Shown: one piece after another, positions 28,661-38,236 of the stretch | How positions within the stretch are numbered: position 1 is the stretch's first letter | How the letters are laid out: the number at the start of each line of letters is the position of its first letter | Position numbers and translations under genes: made by a program | Origin: CAXBNB01 sp040222275 | Lineage (GTDB): Bacteria > Bacteroidota > Bacteroidia > Cytophagales > Cyclobacteriaceae | DNA: 64,000 nt | NCBI GenBank assembly: GCA_040222275.1 | Contig: JAVKDJ010000099.1 | Coordinates: forward strand, 62,001 to 126,000 | Direction of reading: 5' to 3' | Notes under the pieces: model-generated | Told to the model about the DNA's origin: nothing | Seen by the model: the letters and a program-made list of their open reading frames with translations, nothing else | The model's database searches: none

Positions 28661-29349
28661 ATTGAGTTAAGTTTAAAGTTTAAAGTTTAAAATTTAACAT
28701 TATTTTAATTCAAATTATAAATTTATAACAATTTGACTTATTTTGAAACACATTTAAGGCTCGTTTTATAGGATTTTTTTGATCCAAAAATATCGCCCTT
28801 CTATCTTTTTAAGCAAAAAATCATTTTTAATTAACATTACACCTTTTTTGTAAAATATTAAACCTCAATCAGACACAAAGTCAAAATATTATTCTGACAA
28901 TAACATTCGCTTCTTTTTGACATTTTCTCGCATCATCTAGATAAAAAAATCAAAATATGCCCTGTAAACCATAATATCATGAAATTCTTATTTCAAATTA
29001 CACCGTCAATGACTTCAAAAATCAGAGCCTTTTCCTACTTTCATTTACAATGAAATAGTATTCATAAGCCAACAAAGTTTTGGAGCTTTCTTTATCGTTC
29101 ATTTCACTGAGTGACGAGTTAAATATTTAACACATTATTAATTATGGATCAAAACTACAACAACAATGTTTATTTGGAAAGCATTTTAAGGAATTTATTA
29201 TGCGTGCATACTATTTTTATCCAAATAATTACCTGCTATACACACTTATCGCCGCATAGGATTTTGACAATAAGCAAAATTCGAAATGATATAGGAACCA
29301 AAATCTTATGCTCAAAACAAACTTTTGAATTTAGCCTGTGGTAATTTTA
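28661..29349. other. AT-rich intergenic region upstream of susC
   Basis: No gene is supported in these 689 bases. Next to the susC start there are three direct copies of AAGTTTA (28669-28695). The rest is AT-rich without a clear promoter match. A 66-codon ORF at 29144-29344 has no family-like features and is probably chance. The susC promoter and 5' leader are expected here. Confidence 0.6.
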
Positions 29350-31272
29350 CTACTGCTGGATTCGCTGGATCTTAAACTCTATCCTCCTGTTTTTGGCGCG
29401 GCTTTCTTCTGAATCATTTGGTGCTATGAAGTGATCCGCACCATAGCCTTTGTATGACAGCATTCGGGTGGGGACTTTTTTACTTACCAGATATTCGAAA
29501 ACTGATTTGGCTCTGTTTTCTGACAAAGAGAGGTTGTATTCGGCACTTCCCTTGTTGTCTGTGTATCCCTGGATTTCAATGGTAATGTTCCGGTTGGCCT
29601 TTAAGAAATCATAAACTGTTTGAAGTTCTGAATATGATTCTTTCTTTAGCTCATAGCTATCAAATTCGAAGTAGATATTATTGAGTACCATGCGGGCACC
29701 TTCTTTGATAGGCTGCAGCTCTATTTCAAGGTTTCCTTTATCAAAATTCTCTATTCGGTCAAACTTAAAGGAGTAGTCTGCAAACAAATAGCCCTTTCTT
29801 TCCACATACAAACCATATTCCTTGCCTTCAGTAAGTACCACAGTATATTCACCTGTCTTGGCGTCCGACCTTACTTTAGAAATAAGCTCAGATTCGGCCA
29901 GGTCATACAATTTGATGTCTGCATCCAGGTACTCACCAGATTCTTTGTCACGAACATGCCCTGCCGTGAATACACTCCTGCGTTTGATCCGTTTTTCATC
30001 AGGGATGTCAAATGTATGAAGTACACTCTTCCAACTGCCATCCAATATGCGCTCGATGGTATAGTAGCCCGTTTTTCCATCGGACGATATATATAAGGAC
30101 ACCTGATCGTGCCTGTCATTTAAGGGATAACCCAGGTTATTCGGTTCAGACCACCTTTTGTTTTCCTGTTCGCTGATAAAAATATCGTACCCTCCCATGC
30201 CTGTATGGCCATTGGAGGAAAAGTACAAAGACTCCCCATTAACATGGATGAATGGTGAAATTTCGTCTAATGCAGTATTCACGGGTTTGCCAAGGTTCAC
30301 AGGGGAAGTCCATTTATCCTGTTCATCTTTGGATGTTTTCCATATATCCTTCTTGCCCACTCCCCCGGGCCTGTCAGACACAAAGTATAAAGTGCGCCCA
30401 TCGGCAGACAGGGCCGGTTGCACATCCCAACTGGACGAATTGACATCAATGCCGAGATTTTCAGGAACAGACCAGTCATTGCCCTCCTTATAACTAATGT
30501 ATAAATCACAACTACCAAATCCCCTCCTACCCTGGCAGGACGTAAATATTAATGTACGGCCATCGGCTGATATCGTACAGGCTCCTTCGTTCAGCTCAGA
30601 ATTGATATTGTTGGAGATAGAAGATGGCATACTCCAATCCCCATTGTCTTGCAGCCTTGAAATATAAATATCTTCATCCCTGTTCCTTCCTGTAAAAATA
30701 ATGGTCTTTTGATCTACCGTCAATACTGGAAAGTACTGCTGGGGAAAATAATTGGCCTGCCCGGGCAATGGCCTGATATTATACGGTATTGGGTTTTCCA
30801 CTGCCTCCAAGACATATTTGGAATCGTCGATAATCTTTTGAAGGTTCTTGATGTTGGTGGTTTCATTTTGCCTTCTGTCGATGTACAGTTGTGCAAAATC
30901 GATGGCCTCTTTGTAGCGCTCCGTTTGAAAATAAAGATCTGCCAATGCAAAGTATGACCGGGGCACCCTTGCGGATGTGGTATCAATTTCAATGGGCTTT
31001 TGATAACACCGAATGGCCTCCTCCAATTGACCGATTTTATAATATGACAATCCAAGGGCCTGCCAGGCCTCAATAAAACGATCATCCCTGCTTACTGCCT
31101 TCTGCAATGGCTCGATAGCTTCCGGGTATTGTACGCGCCTGAGCAGCATGGCTGCCTCCTGATAATACTTCAGGGCCTTTTTGTCCTGTGATGATAATTC
31201 CGGCCCCTGGCTTCTGCAAGGAGTGGCCAAAATGATAGCAATGAATGCAGTAAGTATATTTTTCATGCGCAT
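29350..31272 (-). CDS. OmpA-family protein with TPR and WD40-like (PD40) repeats
   Basis: The 640-residue protein has a signal peptide (ILTAFIAIILATPCRSQ). TPR repeats span about 30-150. PD40/WD40-like beta-propeller blades follow (several copies of SADGRTLYFVSDRPGG type) at about 190-400, then a carboxypeptidase-regulatory-like domain. It ends in an OmpA peptidoglycan-binding domain (about 530-640; IEIQGYTDNKGSAEYNLSLSENRA). This architecture is the usual one for PorE/SprE-like outer-membrane proteins linked to type IX secretion and gliding. It is last in the operon lepA-folD-queE, 29 bases after queE. The start may be Met3 at 31266. Confidence 0.9.
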   Translation of the reverse strand: MRMKNILTAFIAIILATPCRSQGPELSSQDKKALKYYQEAAMLLRRVQYPEAIEPLQKAVSRDDRFIEAWQALGLSYYKIGQLEEAIRCYQKPIEIDTTSARVPRSYFALADLYFQTERYKEAIDFAQLYIDRRQNETTNIKNLQKIIDDSKYVLEAVENPIPYNIRPLPGQANYFPQQYFPVLTVDQKTIIFTGRNRDEDIYISRLQDNGDWSMPSSISNNINSELNEGACTISADGRTLIFTSCQGRRGFGSCDLYISYKEGNDWSVPENLGIDVNSSSWDVQPALSADGRTLYFVSDRPGGVGKKDIWKTSKDEQDKWTSPVNLGKPVNTALDEISPFIHVNGESLYFSSNGHTGMGGYDIFISEQENKRWSEPNNLGYPLNDRHDQVSLYISSDGKTGYYTIERILDGSWKSVLHTFDIPDEKRIKRRSVFTAGHVRDKESGEYLDADIKLYDLAESELISKVRSDAKTGEYTVVLTEGKEYGLYVERKGYLFADYSFKFDRIENFDKGNLEIELQPIKEGARMVLNNIYFEFDSYELKKESYSELQTVYDFLKANRNITIEIQGYTDNKGSAEYNLSLSENRAKSVFEYLVSKKVPTRMLSYKGYGADHFIAPNDSEESRAKNRRIEFKIQRIQQ

Positions 31273-31301
31273 ATAACTAGTACTGCAAGAATTACGAATT
31301 A

Positions 31302-31922
31302 TTATGGAATATTCAAATATTTATGGGTTTGCAGCGAAATATTCCATTGTGGATGGTCTTTCACATAATCTATGATGATAGGGGTCATTTGGTCAGACTT
31401 TGACCATTCGGGCTGTAAATAGAAAAGGCACTTGTCTGTCACCTCTTCGATAAAAGATTCGGCAAATGCAAAATCAGACTTGTTGAAAACGATCGCTTTT
31501 AGTTCGCTCGCTTTGTTGAAAATAGATGGGTCTGGCTTTTTGAACTTTTTAGGTGAAAAAGTAACCCAATCCCATTGACCCGTAATGGTGTAAACCCCGG
31601 AGGTCTCAAGGTGGGTTTGATAGCCGTGTTTGTGCAGATTTTCTGTAAGAACATCCAGGTTGTACATCAATGGTTCTCCCCCGGTTATGATCACTATTTT
31701 GGCGGGGTGCTTGCTCACCTCTTTCACAATTTCAGGAATTTCCATAAACGGATGGTCATTTTCATACCAGGACTCCTTCACATCACACCAATGGCACCCT
31801 ACATCGCATCCTCCCAGGCGCACGAATACTGCTGGTTTGCCCGAGTGGAACCCTTCGCCCTGTATGGAATAGAAGATTTCCATAATGGGAAGCTTGTCCG
31901 CTATTTTTGGGATATAGCCCAT
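31302..31922 (-). CDS. queE: 7-carboxy-7-deazaguanine synthase
   Basis: QueE is a radical SAM enzyme that contracts the pterin ring in the preQ0/queuosine pathway, acting after QueD. The 4Fe-4S cluster cysteines are C39, C43 and C46 (GGCDVGCHWCDVKESW). The ITGGEPLMY motif and the QGEGFHSGKP substrate segment are present. Length is 206 residues. It starts 7 bases after folD and is cotranscribed with it. No preQ1 riboswitch was recognised upstream. Confidence 0.93.
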   Translation of the reverse strand: MGYIPKIADKLPIMEIFYSIQGEGFHSGKPAVFVRLGGCDVGCHWCDVKESWYENDHPFMEIPEIVKEVSKHPAKIVIITGGEPLMYNLDVLTENLHKHGYQTHLETSGVYTITGQWDWVTFSPKKFKKPDPSIFNKASELKAIVFNKSDFAFAESFIEEVTDKCLFYLQPEWSKSDQMTPIIIDYVKDHPQWNISLQTHKYLNIP

Positions 31923-31929
31923 TATTCAT

Positions 31930-32796
31930 CTACTTGTTTTGTGCTGCCCGCAGGGTGTTGATCATCAACGATGCGATGGTCATGGGCCCTACACCCCCGG
32001 GTACCGGAGTTATGTAACTGGCTATCTCTGACACTGCTGCAAAATCCACATCTCCTGCCAACCTAAAACCAGATTTTTTGGTTGCATCCTCTACACGGGT
32101 GGTCCCAACATCTATTACCACAGCACCCTTTTTCACCATGTCTTTAGTGATCAGCCCCGGCTTGCCTACTGCCACTACCAGGATATCGGCCTTTCTGGTG
32201 TGATCGGCCAGATCTTTGGTATATTTATGGCATATAGTGACGGTGGCATGCCCGGAATGTGACATCATCATGGCCAGAGGTGCCCCCACCAGACGACTGG
32301 CACCTACAATGACACAGTCCTTTCCTTTGGTTTCTACGCCATACCTTTTGATCAGTTCCATTACTCCATAAGGGGTAGCCGGCATGAGCAATTGGGTTTC
32401 TGAAGTGATGCTTCCGAAGTTTTCATTGACAAATCCATCCACATCCTTTTCAGGGGATATGCTTTCTGTTACTCTTTCCACCGAAATGTGTGCAGGCAAA
32501 GGCAATTGCACGATAAAACCATCAATATCCTTGTCTGTATTGAGCTGGTGGACATGCTTCAGCAACTTTTCCTCCGAAATAGTGGCGGCAAACTGCATCA
32601 GGGTGTAGTCAAAGCCCACAGCTTTACATGCTTTGATCTTGCCATCCACATAGGTATGGCTGGCACCATCATCACCAACTATGATTATGGCCAAATGGGG
32701 AGCCCTTTGACCGTCCTCCTTCATTTCCTGAACCTTTAGTTTTATTTCCGACTTGATATCGGTCGAAATTTTTCTTCCGTCTAATATAGTAGGCAT
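31930..32796 (-). CDS. folD: Methylenetetrahydrofolate dehydrogenase/cyclohydrolase
   Basis: FolD interconverts 5,10-methylene- and 10-formyl-tetrahydrofolate in the cytoplasm. Typical segments are DGFIVQLPLPAH, SPEKDVDGF, GASRLVGAPLAMMM and the C-terminal TPVPGGVGPMT. The N-terminal region has the catalytic Tyr-x3-Lys pattern (TYVDGK). Length of 288 residues is normal. It follows lepA after 5 bases. Confidence 0.96.
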   Translation of the reverse strand: MPTILDGRKISTDIKSEIKLKVQEMKEDGQRAPHLAIIIVGDDGASHTYVDGKIKACKAVGFDYTLMQFAATISEEKLLKHVHQLNTDKDIDGFIVQLPLPAHISVERVTESISPEKDVDGFVNENFGSITSETQLLMPATPYGVMELIKRYGVETKGKDCVIVGASRLVGAPLAMMMSHSGHATVTICHKYTKDLADHTRKADILVVAVGKPGLITKDMVKKGAVVIDVGTTRVEDATKKSGFRLAGDVDFAAVSEIASYITPVPGGVGPMTIASLMINTLRAAQNK

Positions 32797-32801
32797 AGCA
32801 A

Positions 32802-34589
32802 TTAATCCAGTTTTAGTACAGCCATAAATGCGTCCTGCGGAATCTCCACGTTTCCAACCTGACGCATTCTTTTCTTACCTTTTTTCTGCTTTTCAAGCAG
32901 TTTTCTTTTCCTTGATATATCCCCACCGTAACATTTGGCCAATACGTTCTTCCTCATGGCCTTTACGGTTTCACGGGCAATAATTTTTGTTCCAATAGAT
33001 GCCTGTATGGCGATTTCAAACATTTGTCGTGGCAGCAATTCCCTCAATTTCTCACAAAGCCTTTTGCCCCATTCATAGGCCTTGTCACGGTGAACGATGG
33101 CAGACAGGGCGTCCACCGGCTCGCCATTGAGCATGATGTCAAGCTTCACCATTTTGGAAGACCTGGGCCCAATCAATTCATAATCCAATGAAGCATAGCC
33201 CCTGGAAATGGTTTTTAGTTTATCAAAAAAGTCGAAAACTATTTCTGCCAGCGGCAACTCGAATGTAAGTTCTACCCGGTCGGATGTGAGGTACACCTGG
33301 TTTTTTATTTCTCCCCTTTTGTCTATACAGAGGGAAATCACAGGCCCTATAAAGTTCGACTTGGTGATAATTTGCGCACGAATGTAAGGCTCCTCAATGT
33401 GGCTGATTTTTGTGGGGTCCGGCATTTCTGACGGGGCATTGATCAACTGCACAGAACTGTCAGACTTGATGGCCCTAAACTGTACAGATGGCACTGTGGT
33501 GATCACAGTCATATCAAATTCCCTTTCCAGCCGTTCCTGCACGATTTCCATGTGCAGCATGCCCAAAAAACCACACCTGAAACCAAAGCCCAGAGCCGCT
33601 GATGTTTCCGGCTCCCAAACCAATGAAGCATCGTTAAGCTGTAATTTCTCCATAGAAGACCGCAGTTCTTCATACTCCGAAGTTTCCACAGGGTATATAC
33701 CAGCAAATACCATCGGCTTTACATCTTCAAAACCCTTGATGGTTTCCCTGGTAGGGTTATTGGCGTGTGTGATGGTATCCCCAACTTTTACTTCCTTGGC
33801 AACTTTGATCCCGGAAATAAGGTAGCCCACATTTCCAGCACTCATTTCCCGCTGTGGCTCCTGTTCTAGTTTCAATACCCCAATTTCGTCGGCATCATAT
33901 ATCTTGCCTGTGTTCACAAATTTCACTTTGTCGCCCTTGGCAATTTTTCCATTGAAAATCCTGAATATGACCTCAATACCCCTGAAAGAATTGAATACAG
34001 AGTCGAATATCATGGCTTGCAGCGGGGCATTTGGATCTCCTTTAGGAGCAGGTACTTTGCGCACAATGGCTTTTAAAATATCGTCAATTCCAATGCCTTC
34101 CTTGCCACTGGCATGGATGATATCCTCCACATCGCACCCGATCAGGTCAATGATCTGGTCAGACACCTCTTCGGGCATGGCCCCAGGAAGGTCGATTTTA
34201 TTCAAAACAGGAATAATTTCCAGGTCGTGCTCAAGGGCAAGGTATAGGTTGGAAATGGTTTGGGCTTCTATTCCCTGCGATGCATCAACTATAAGCAGCG
34301 CACCCTCGCAAGCCGCTATCGACCTTGATACTTCATAGGAAAAATCCACATGGCCGGGAGTATCGATCAGGTTGAAAGTATAATCTTGCCCCTCGTGGTT
34401 ATAATGCATCTGGATGGCGTGGCTTTTAATGGTAATGCCGCGCTCACGTTCCAGGTCCATATCATCCAGCAACTGATTTTGCATGTCCCGTTCTGACACG
34501 GTACCAGTGTGCTGCAACAACCTGTCTGCCAGCGTACTCTTCCCATGATCGATATGGGCGATTATACAAAAATTCCTAATATTCTCCAT
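32802..34589 (-). CDS. lepA: Elongation factor 4
   Basis: LepA is a ribosome-associated GTPase that back-translocates and helps under ionic stress. The P-loop is AHIDHGKST, and DTPGHVDF and NKIDLPGA complete the G-domain. The unique C-terminal domain ends in GKKRMRQVGNVEIPQDAF. Length of 595 residues matches the family. It leads the operon lepA-folD-queE-OmpA/TPR. Confidence 0.96.
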   Translation of the reverse strand: MENIRNFCIIAHIDHGKSTLADRLLQHTGTVSERDMQNQLLDDMDLERERGITIKSHAIQMHYNHEGQDYTFNLIDTPGHVDFSYEVSRSIAACEGALLIVDASQGIEAQTISNLYLALEHDLEIIPVLNKIDLPGAMPEEVSDQIIDLIGCDVEDIIHASGKEGIGIDDILKAIVRKVPAPKGDPNAPLQAMIFDSVFNSFRGIEVIFRIFNGKIAKGDKVKFVNTGKIYDADEIGVLKLEQEPQREMSAGNVGYLISGIKVAKEVKVGDTITHANNPTRETIKGFEDVKPMVFAGIYPVETSEYEELRSSMEKLQLNDASLVWEPETSAALGFGFRCGFLGMLHMEIVQERLEREFDMTVITTVPSVQFRAIKSDSSVQLINAPSEMPDPTKISHIEEPYIRAQIITKSNFIGPVISLCIDKRGEIKNQVYLTSDRVELTFELPLAEIVFDFFDKLKTISRGYASLDYELIGPRSSKMVKLDIMLNGEPVDALSAIVHRDKAYEWGKRLCEKLRELLPRQMFEIAIQASIGTKIIARETVKAMRKNVLAKCYGGDISRKRKLLEKQKKGKKRMRQVGNVEIPQDAFMAVLKLD

Positions 34590-34833
34590 CTACATTTTGT
34601 GCTTCAAGCCCCACTTGTGGTTGCAAATGGCGGCACTTCTTACCTTTATAGTATATCCCTTTCAAAAAAGAAGGCAAAAATAGGAAATAAGTATCAAAGA
34701 AAAGATTCAAAGTTCAAAGATTAAAATTTAGGTTCAGTCCCTGGATTTTCCATAAAACCCATGCTGCGTTTATAGGCGGGCATTCAGTTTTTTTGTTCAA
34801 AATTTAGTCTAAACACAGAAAATTTACTTTTAC

Positions 34834-34865
34834 TTTTCTTGCCAGCATTGACATACCTAATTTTG
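34834..34865 (+). promoter_or_regulatory. Candidate promoter of the DUF4924 gene
   Basis: TTTT (34834-34837) is followed after 20 bases by TAATTTTG (34858-34865), matching the phylum's -33/-7 pattern. It overlaps the upstream part of the longest ORF and so favours the ATG at 34887. Confidence 0.5.
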
Positions 34866-34886
34866 ACCCTTAACCAACAAAATTTT

Positions 34887-35402
34887 ATGGCTGACCAAAA
34901 AGAAAACATCTCAGAATACATCATCCAAATGTACAGAAAAGAAGACCTGATAAGGGCTTTCGAATTTGACCTGGAGAAAATAGGCAATCATGTGATCAAC
35001 CACCTTCCGATATCCAATATCGAAAAACTCTCCCAGGTTAACCATTACGAAGAACTGATCGGCCAAATGCAAAACCAGGGGATAGAAAAAGAAGGGCATT
35101 TGGAGCAGGTGAACCAATTGGTGCATGCTCTGGAAAACATCTGCGATGACCTGAAAACCAACGACCAGCAGTTTGCACAAATCTACGACAGTGCTTTACC
35201 GCATATAGAGGAGAACATCGCCTTATCAGAAAATAAAATCACCAGCCATATTCAAATTTGCCTGAACGGAATATACGGATTTCTCCTGCTTAAATTGAAT
35301 GGCAAAAAACTTGACGATCAAAACCAAACCAAGGTAGAAAAGTTTGGTGAGGTGTTGTCTTACCTTAGCATGAGGTATAGGGAAATATCCGGTTCAAACT
35401 GA
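34887..35402 (+). CDS. DUF4924 family protein
   Basis: The 171-residue product begins MADQKENISEYIIQMYRKED and is largely alpha-helical and acidic. The ENISEYI-Y/M-x5-DLIRA pattern at the start is that of DUF4924 proteins in Bacteroidota; their function is unknown. The start at 34887 is chosen because the promoter lies just upstream, and the extra residues from 34839 do not resemble the family. It is divergent from lepA and is followed by the arsenosugar cluster after 97 bases. Confidence 0.75.
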   Translation: MADQKENISEYIIQMYRKEDLIRAFEFDLEKIGNHVINHLPISNIEKLSQVNHYEELIGQMQNQGIEKEGHLEQVNQLVHALENICDDLKTNDQQFAQIYDSALPHIEENIALSENKITSHIQICLNGIYGFLLLKLNGKKLDDQNQTKVEKFGEVLSYLSMRYREISGSN

Positions 35403-35499
35403 CAAATGTTAAGGCATCCGACATTCGTTAGCTATTTTTCAACCAAAATGAATTATTCTCAACTTTATTTAGTTAATTATACTGTTATAAAATAATGGA

Positions 35500-36201
35500 T
35501 TGAAACTTCCCGCAAACGATACGGCCATTTTGTTTTTTTCTCGCTCTGCAAGTGAAGAGTGCCGTCACAAGCGGTTCGTGCCGGAGGAATCAAATGGGGC
35601 GAACATCAAAATTTGCAGAACGCTGATATCCTCCACCCGCTCCATCATAGACCAATCTGACCTTCCGGTTTTCACAGTCGGCTACTCTGAGCAACAAGGA
35701 ACAACATTTGGCCAGCGCTTCTCCAATGCCCTTCAATTTGTATTTGGACAGGGATACGAAAAGATAATTGCCATTGGCAATGACTGCCCTTTGCTTTCCC
35801 AAAAAGACATACATGAAGCAGCCCTGCACCTCCACAATGGCAACAATGTGCTCGGGCCAACAATTGACGGAGGAATCTACCTGCTGGGTATTCGTAAGGA
35901 CAATTTCAATATCGGAAAGTTTGCAAACCTGGCCTGGCAATCTTCCCAACTCTTTTCGGATATCATCGATTATTTCAACATAGAAAGGGCTAAGCCCCAA
36001 CTGTTGAAAAAAAGACGCGACCTAGATGGGGAGGCAGATCTTTGGGTTTTAGTAAGAAAACACGCAAAAAGCCCGGTCGTTCAAACCCTGAAAGAGATAC
36101 TTTATGCTTCAAGGAGCTATAAAAACACAGACTATATAGATCCTAATTTTGTCTCTCAATTTCACCAATCACTTGGGCTGAGAGGCCCTCCTACTTATTA
36201 G
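35500..36201 (+). CDS. DUF2064 glycosyltransferase, arsenosugar cluster (TTG start)
   Basis: The 233-residue product resembles the DUF2064/TIGR04282 glycosyltransferase family of arsenosugar clusters. Visible features are the nucleotide-binding IAIGNDCPLLSQKDI and the GPTIDGGIYLLGIR segment. The N-terminal half has the fold of nucleotidyl- and glycosyltransferases. The frame opens at a TTG codon (35500); the ATG at 35495 in another frame runs into TGA at once, so TTG is the best start or a small frameshift removes the real one. It is 175 bases upstream of the peroxidase-like gene. The role in adding a sugar to arsenic is inferred from the neighbourhood. Confidence 0.8.
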   Translation: MKLPANDTAILFFSRSASEECRHKRFVPEESNGANIKICRTLISSTRSIIDQSDLPVFTVGYSEQQGTTFGQRFSNALQFVFGQGYEKIIAIGNDCPLLSQKDIHEAALHLHNGNNVLGPTIDGGIYLLGIRKDNFNIGKFANLAWQSSQLFSDIIDYFNIERAKPQLLKKRRDLDGEADLWVLVRKHAKSPVVQTLKEILYASRSYKNTDYIDPNFVSQFHQSLGLRGPPTY

Positions 36202-36376
36202 GAACGATAATCACCTGATTTCTTACTAGTCAACAGACACAAGTACCACTTCATCACCAAAGGACCAATTTTGGCCTACTTGGTGGACTGGCATAGCTTG
36301 TAAACTGACTTCTCCTTAACACCAATTTTTCACTATTGGAACACTTTTCCAATACTATACATGACACAACAAAATT

Positions 36377-36712
36377 ATGAGCAAGACATACTATGACCCA
36401 TCCGATCTGAAAAAATTCGGGGACATTTCAAATTTCCAACCAGAGTTAGGCAAAAAGTTCTTTGACTACTATGGCGAGGTTTTCAAAGAAGGGGCTTTGA
36501 CCCAACGTGAAAAAGCCCTGATAGCCCTGGCCGTTTCACATGCCGTGCAGTGCCCCTACTGTATAGATGCCTACACTAGCACTTCCCTGGAAAAAGGTGC
36601 AGACGAAGAACAAATGATGGAGGCCATCCATGTAGCTGCAGCTATCAAAAGCGGGGCGTTGCTGGTGCATGGGGTGCAAATGATGAACAAAGTGGAAGAG
36701 TTGACCATGTAA
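36377..36712 (+). CDS. Arsenosugar-associated AhpD-like (carboxymuconolactone decarboxylase) protein
   Basis: The 111-residue single-domain protein has the AhpD-type active-site CxxC (VQCPYCIDAYTS) preceded by a conserved Glu (REKALIALAVSHA) and a His-containing helix after it. Such a peroxidase-like protein is recurrent in arsenosugar clusters (TIGR04169-type). It likely handles a thiol redox step. It lies 17 bases upstream of arsS and should be cotranscribed with it. Confidence 0.85.
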   Translation: MSKTYYDPSDLKKFGDISNFQPELGKKFFDYYGEVFKEGALTQREKALIALAVSHAVQCPYCIDAYTSTSLEKGADEEQMMEAIHVAAAIKSGALLVHGVQMMNKVEELTM

Positions 36713-36729
36713 AAAAGAAGGAGACTTTT

Positions 36730-37779
36730 ATGACTGTAAATACCAAAATATCACTAAAAGGACAATCAGGGTCGCTGGCTGAAGTATCGAACCAATTGGA
36801 TGTATTGGAAAAGGCAGGATCACCGTCTTTTTCATCCAGGCTCAAGGATATCGGGTTGTACCCGTTAAAGCCGACCCAAATTGACGTATTTCAAGTGAAC
36901 CTGGGCAAAATGTGCAACCAGGTGTGCAAGCATTGCCATGTAGATGCCGGGCCAGACCGAAAAGAGATCATGACACGGGAAACGATGCAGCTATGCCTCA
37001 AAGCCCTCGACAATTCAAATATCCGAACCGTGGACTTGACCGGTGGTGCCCCTGAAATGAACCCAAACTTCAGGTGGTTTGTAGAAGAATTGAGCAAGCG
37101 AAACAAACATGTTATTGTTCGGTGCAATCTTACCATCATATTGGCCAACAGCAGTTACCACGACCTGCCAGAGTTTTACAAAGCACACAACGTAGAAGTA
37201 GTCTCCTCTCTTCCTCATTTTTCGGCCCGAAGGACCGACTCTCAAAGGGGGGACGGGGTTTTCGAAAAGTCGATCAGGGCTTTACAAATGCTGAATGCCG
37301 TTGGCTATGGAATGGAAAAAACCAGCTTGAAACTCAATCTGGTTTTCAATCCATCGGGGGCCTTCCTGCCAGGAGACCAAAAGCAGTTGGAAAATGAATT
37401 TAAAAGGCGGCTCAAAAATGACCATGACATTGAATTCAATGAATTGTACGCCATTACCAACCTGCCCATCTCAAGATTCCTGGATTATTTGGTAAACACT
37501 GGCAACTATGAAGAATACATGCAAAAACTGGTGGATGCCTTCAATCCTTCTGCTGCAGCAGGGGTGATGTGTAGAAACACCATTTCGATAGGTTGGGATG
37601 GGTACTTGTTCGATTGCGATTTTAACCAAATGCTCGACCTCAAACTTGAAAATGGCGCTCCCAGGCATATTGCTGATTTTGACGAAAGCAAGTTAGAATC
37701 ACGGGACATTATACTTAATAACCATTGCTATGGCTGTACCGCAGGAGCTGGATCGAGCTGCGGGGGGTCAACAGTTTAG
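36730..37779 (+). CDS. arsS: Arsenosugar biosynthesis radical SAM protein ArsS
   Basis: ArsS is thought to attach the adenosyl/5'-deoxyadenosyl moiety to dimethylarsinous acid. The cluster-binding cysteines are C62, C66 and C69 (GKMCNQVCKHCHVDAG). A core motif (LTGGAPEMNP) follows. The C-terminal Cys-rich DUF3641-type tail ends NNHCYGCTAGAGSSCGG. The length of 349 residues is normal. The 5' repeat of the S23 cassette begins within its stop codon region (37778). Confidence 0.92.
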   Translation: MTVNTKISLKGQSGSLAEVSNQLDVLEKAGSPSFSSRLKDIGLYPLKPTQIDVFQVNLGKMCNQVCKHCHVDAGPDRKEIMTRETMQLCLKALDNSNIRTVDLTGGAPEMNPNFRWFVEELSKRNKHVIVRCNLTIILANSSYHDLPEFYKAHNVEVVSSLPHFSARRTDSQRGDGVFEKSIRALQMLNAVGYGMEKTSLKLNLVFNPSGAFLPGDQKQLENEFKRRLKNDHDIEFNELYAITNLPISRFLDYLVNTGNYEEYMQKLVDAFNPSAAAGVMCRNTISIGWDGYLFDCDFNQMLDLKLENGAPRHIADFDESKLESRDIILNNHCYGCTAGAGSSCGGSTV

Positions 37780-37804
37780 TGAAGAGTGAAGAGCGAAAAA
37801 TGAA
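37778..37804. repeat. Left terminal inverted repeat of the S23 cassette
   Basis: This 27-base repeat begins AGTGAAGAGTGAAG. It matches the reverse complement of 38199-38225 at 22 of 27 positions. Its first two bases belong to the arsS stop codon. Confidence 0.6.
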
Positions 37805-37831
37805 AAGTAAACAATACAAATCAACACCAAG

Positions 37832-38188
37832 ATGAGCAACAAAAATCCATTAAGGTTTAAAAGCTATCAGTTTGCCATTCGAATCATTCAACAGCATCAA
37901 TTTATTAAAAAGAACCATCAGGAATATGACTTATCCAGACAACTCCTTAGAAGCGGGACAGCTATTGGCGCTCTAATACGAGAATCAGAATTTGGCCAAA
38001 GCAAGGCCGATTTTATCAGCAAACTGAGTATTTCACTAAAAGAGGCCAACGAAACTGATTATTGGCTGAATCTTTTGAAAGACACCAATTATATTTCTCA
38101 AGAGAGTTTTTCAGAATTGATTGATGAATGTGAGCAACTGATCAAAATGCTTGTTTCTTCTATCAAAACAGCCAAATCCAAATTATAA
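37832..38188 (+). CDS. Four-helix-bundle (S23 ribosomal intervening-sequence) protein
   Basis: The 118-residue protein matches the S23/IVP four-helix-bundle pattern. An N-terminal SYQFAIRIIQ, then DLSRQLLRSGTAIGALIRES, then SKADFISKLSISLKEANETDYWL, then a C-terminal helix. These small proteins are found in 23S rRNA intervening sequences and as scattered genes in Bacteroidota; their role is unknown. Here it sits between arsS and arsM, framed by 27-base inverted repeats, and has nothing to do with arsenic as far as can be seen. It may be a mobile cassette. If it is in the ars transcript it adds an extra cistron of unknown effect. Confidence 0.85.
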   Translation: MSNKNPLRFKSYQFAIRIIQQHQFIKKNHQEYDLSRQLLRSGTAIGALIRESEFGQSKADFISKLSISLKEANETDYWLNLLKDTNYISQESFSELIDECEQLIKMLVSSIKTAKSKL

Positions 38189-38198
38189 TTTTTAGGCC

Positions 38199-38225
38199 TT
38201 CATTTTTCAATATTCACTTTACACT
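38199..38225. repeat. Right terminal inverted repeat of the S23 cassette
   Basis: This 27-base repeat reads TTCATTTTTCAATATTCACT at its start and is the reverse-complement partner of 37778-37804. It lies 11 bases before the arsM start. Confidence 0.6.
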
Positions 38226-38236
38226 ATTCATTACAA

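Noticed and set aside
29144..29344. 66-residue ORF upstream of susC
   Set aside because: AT-rich, no family-like features and no support other than an open frame.
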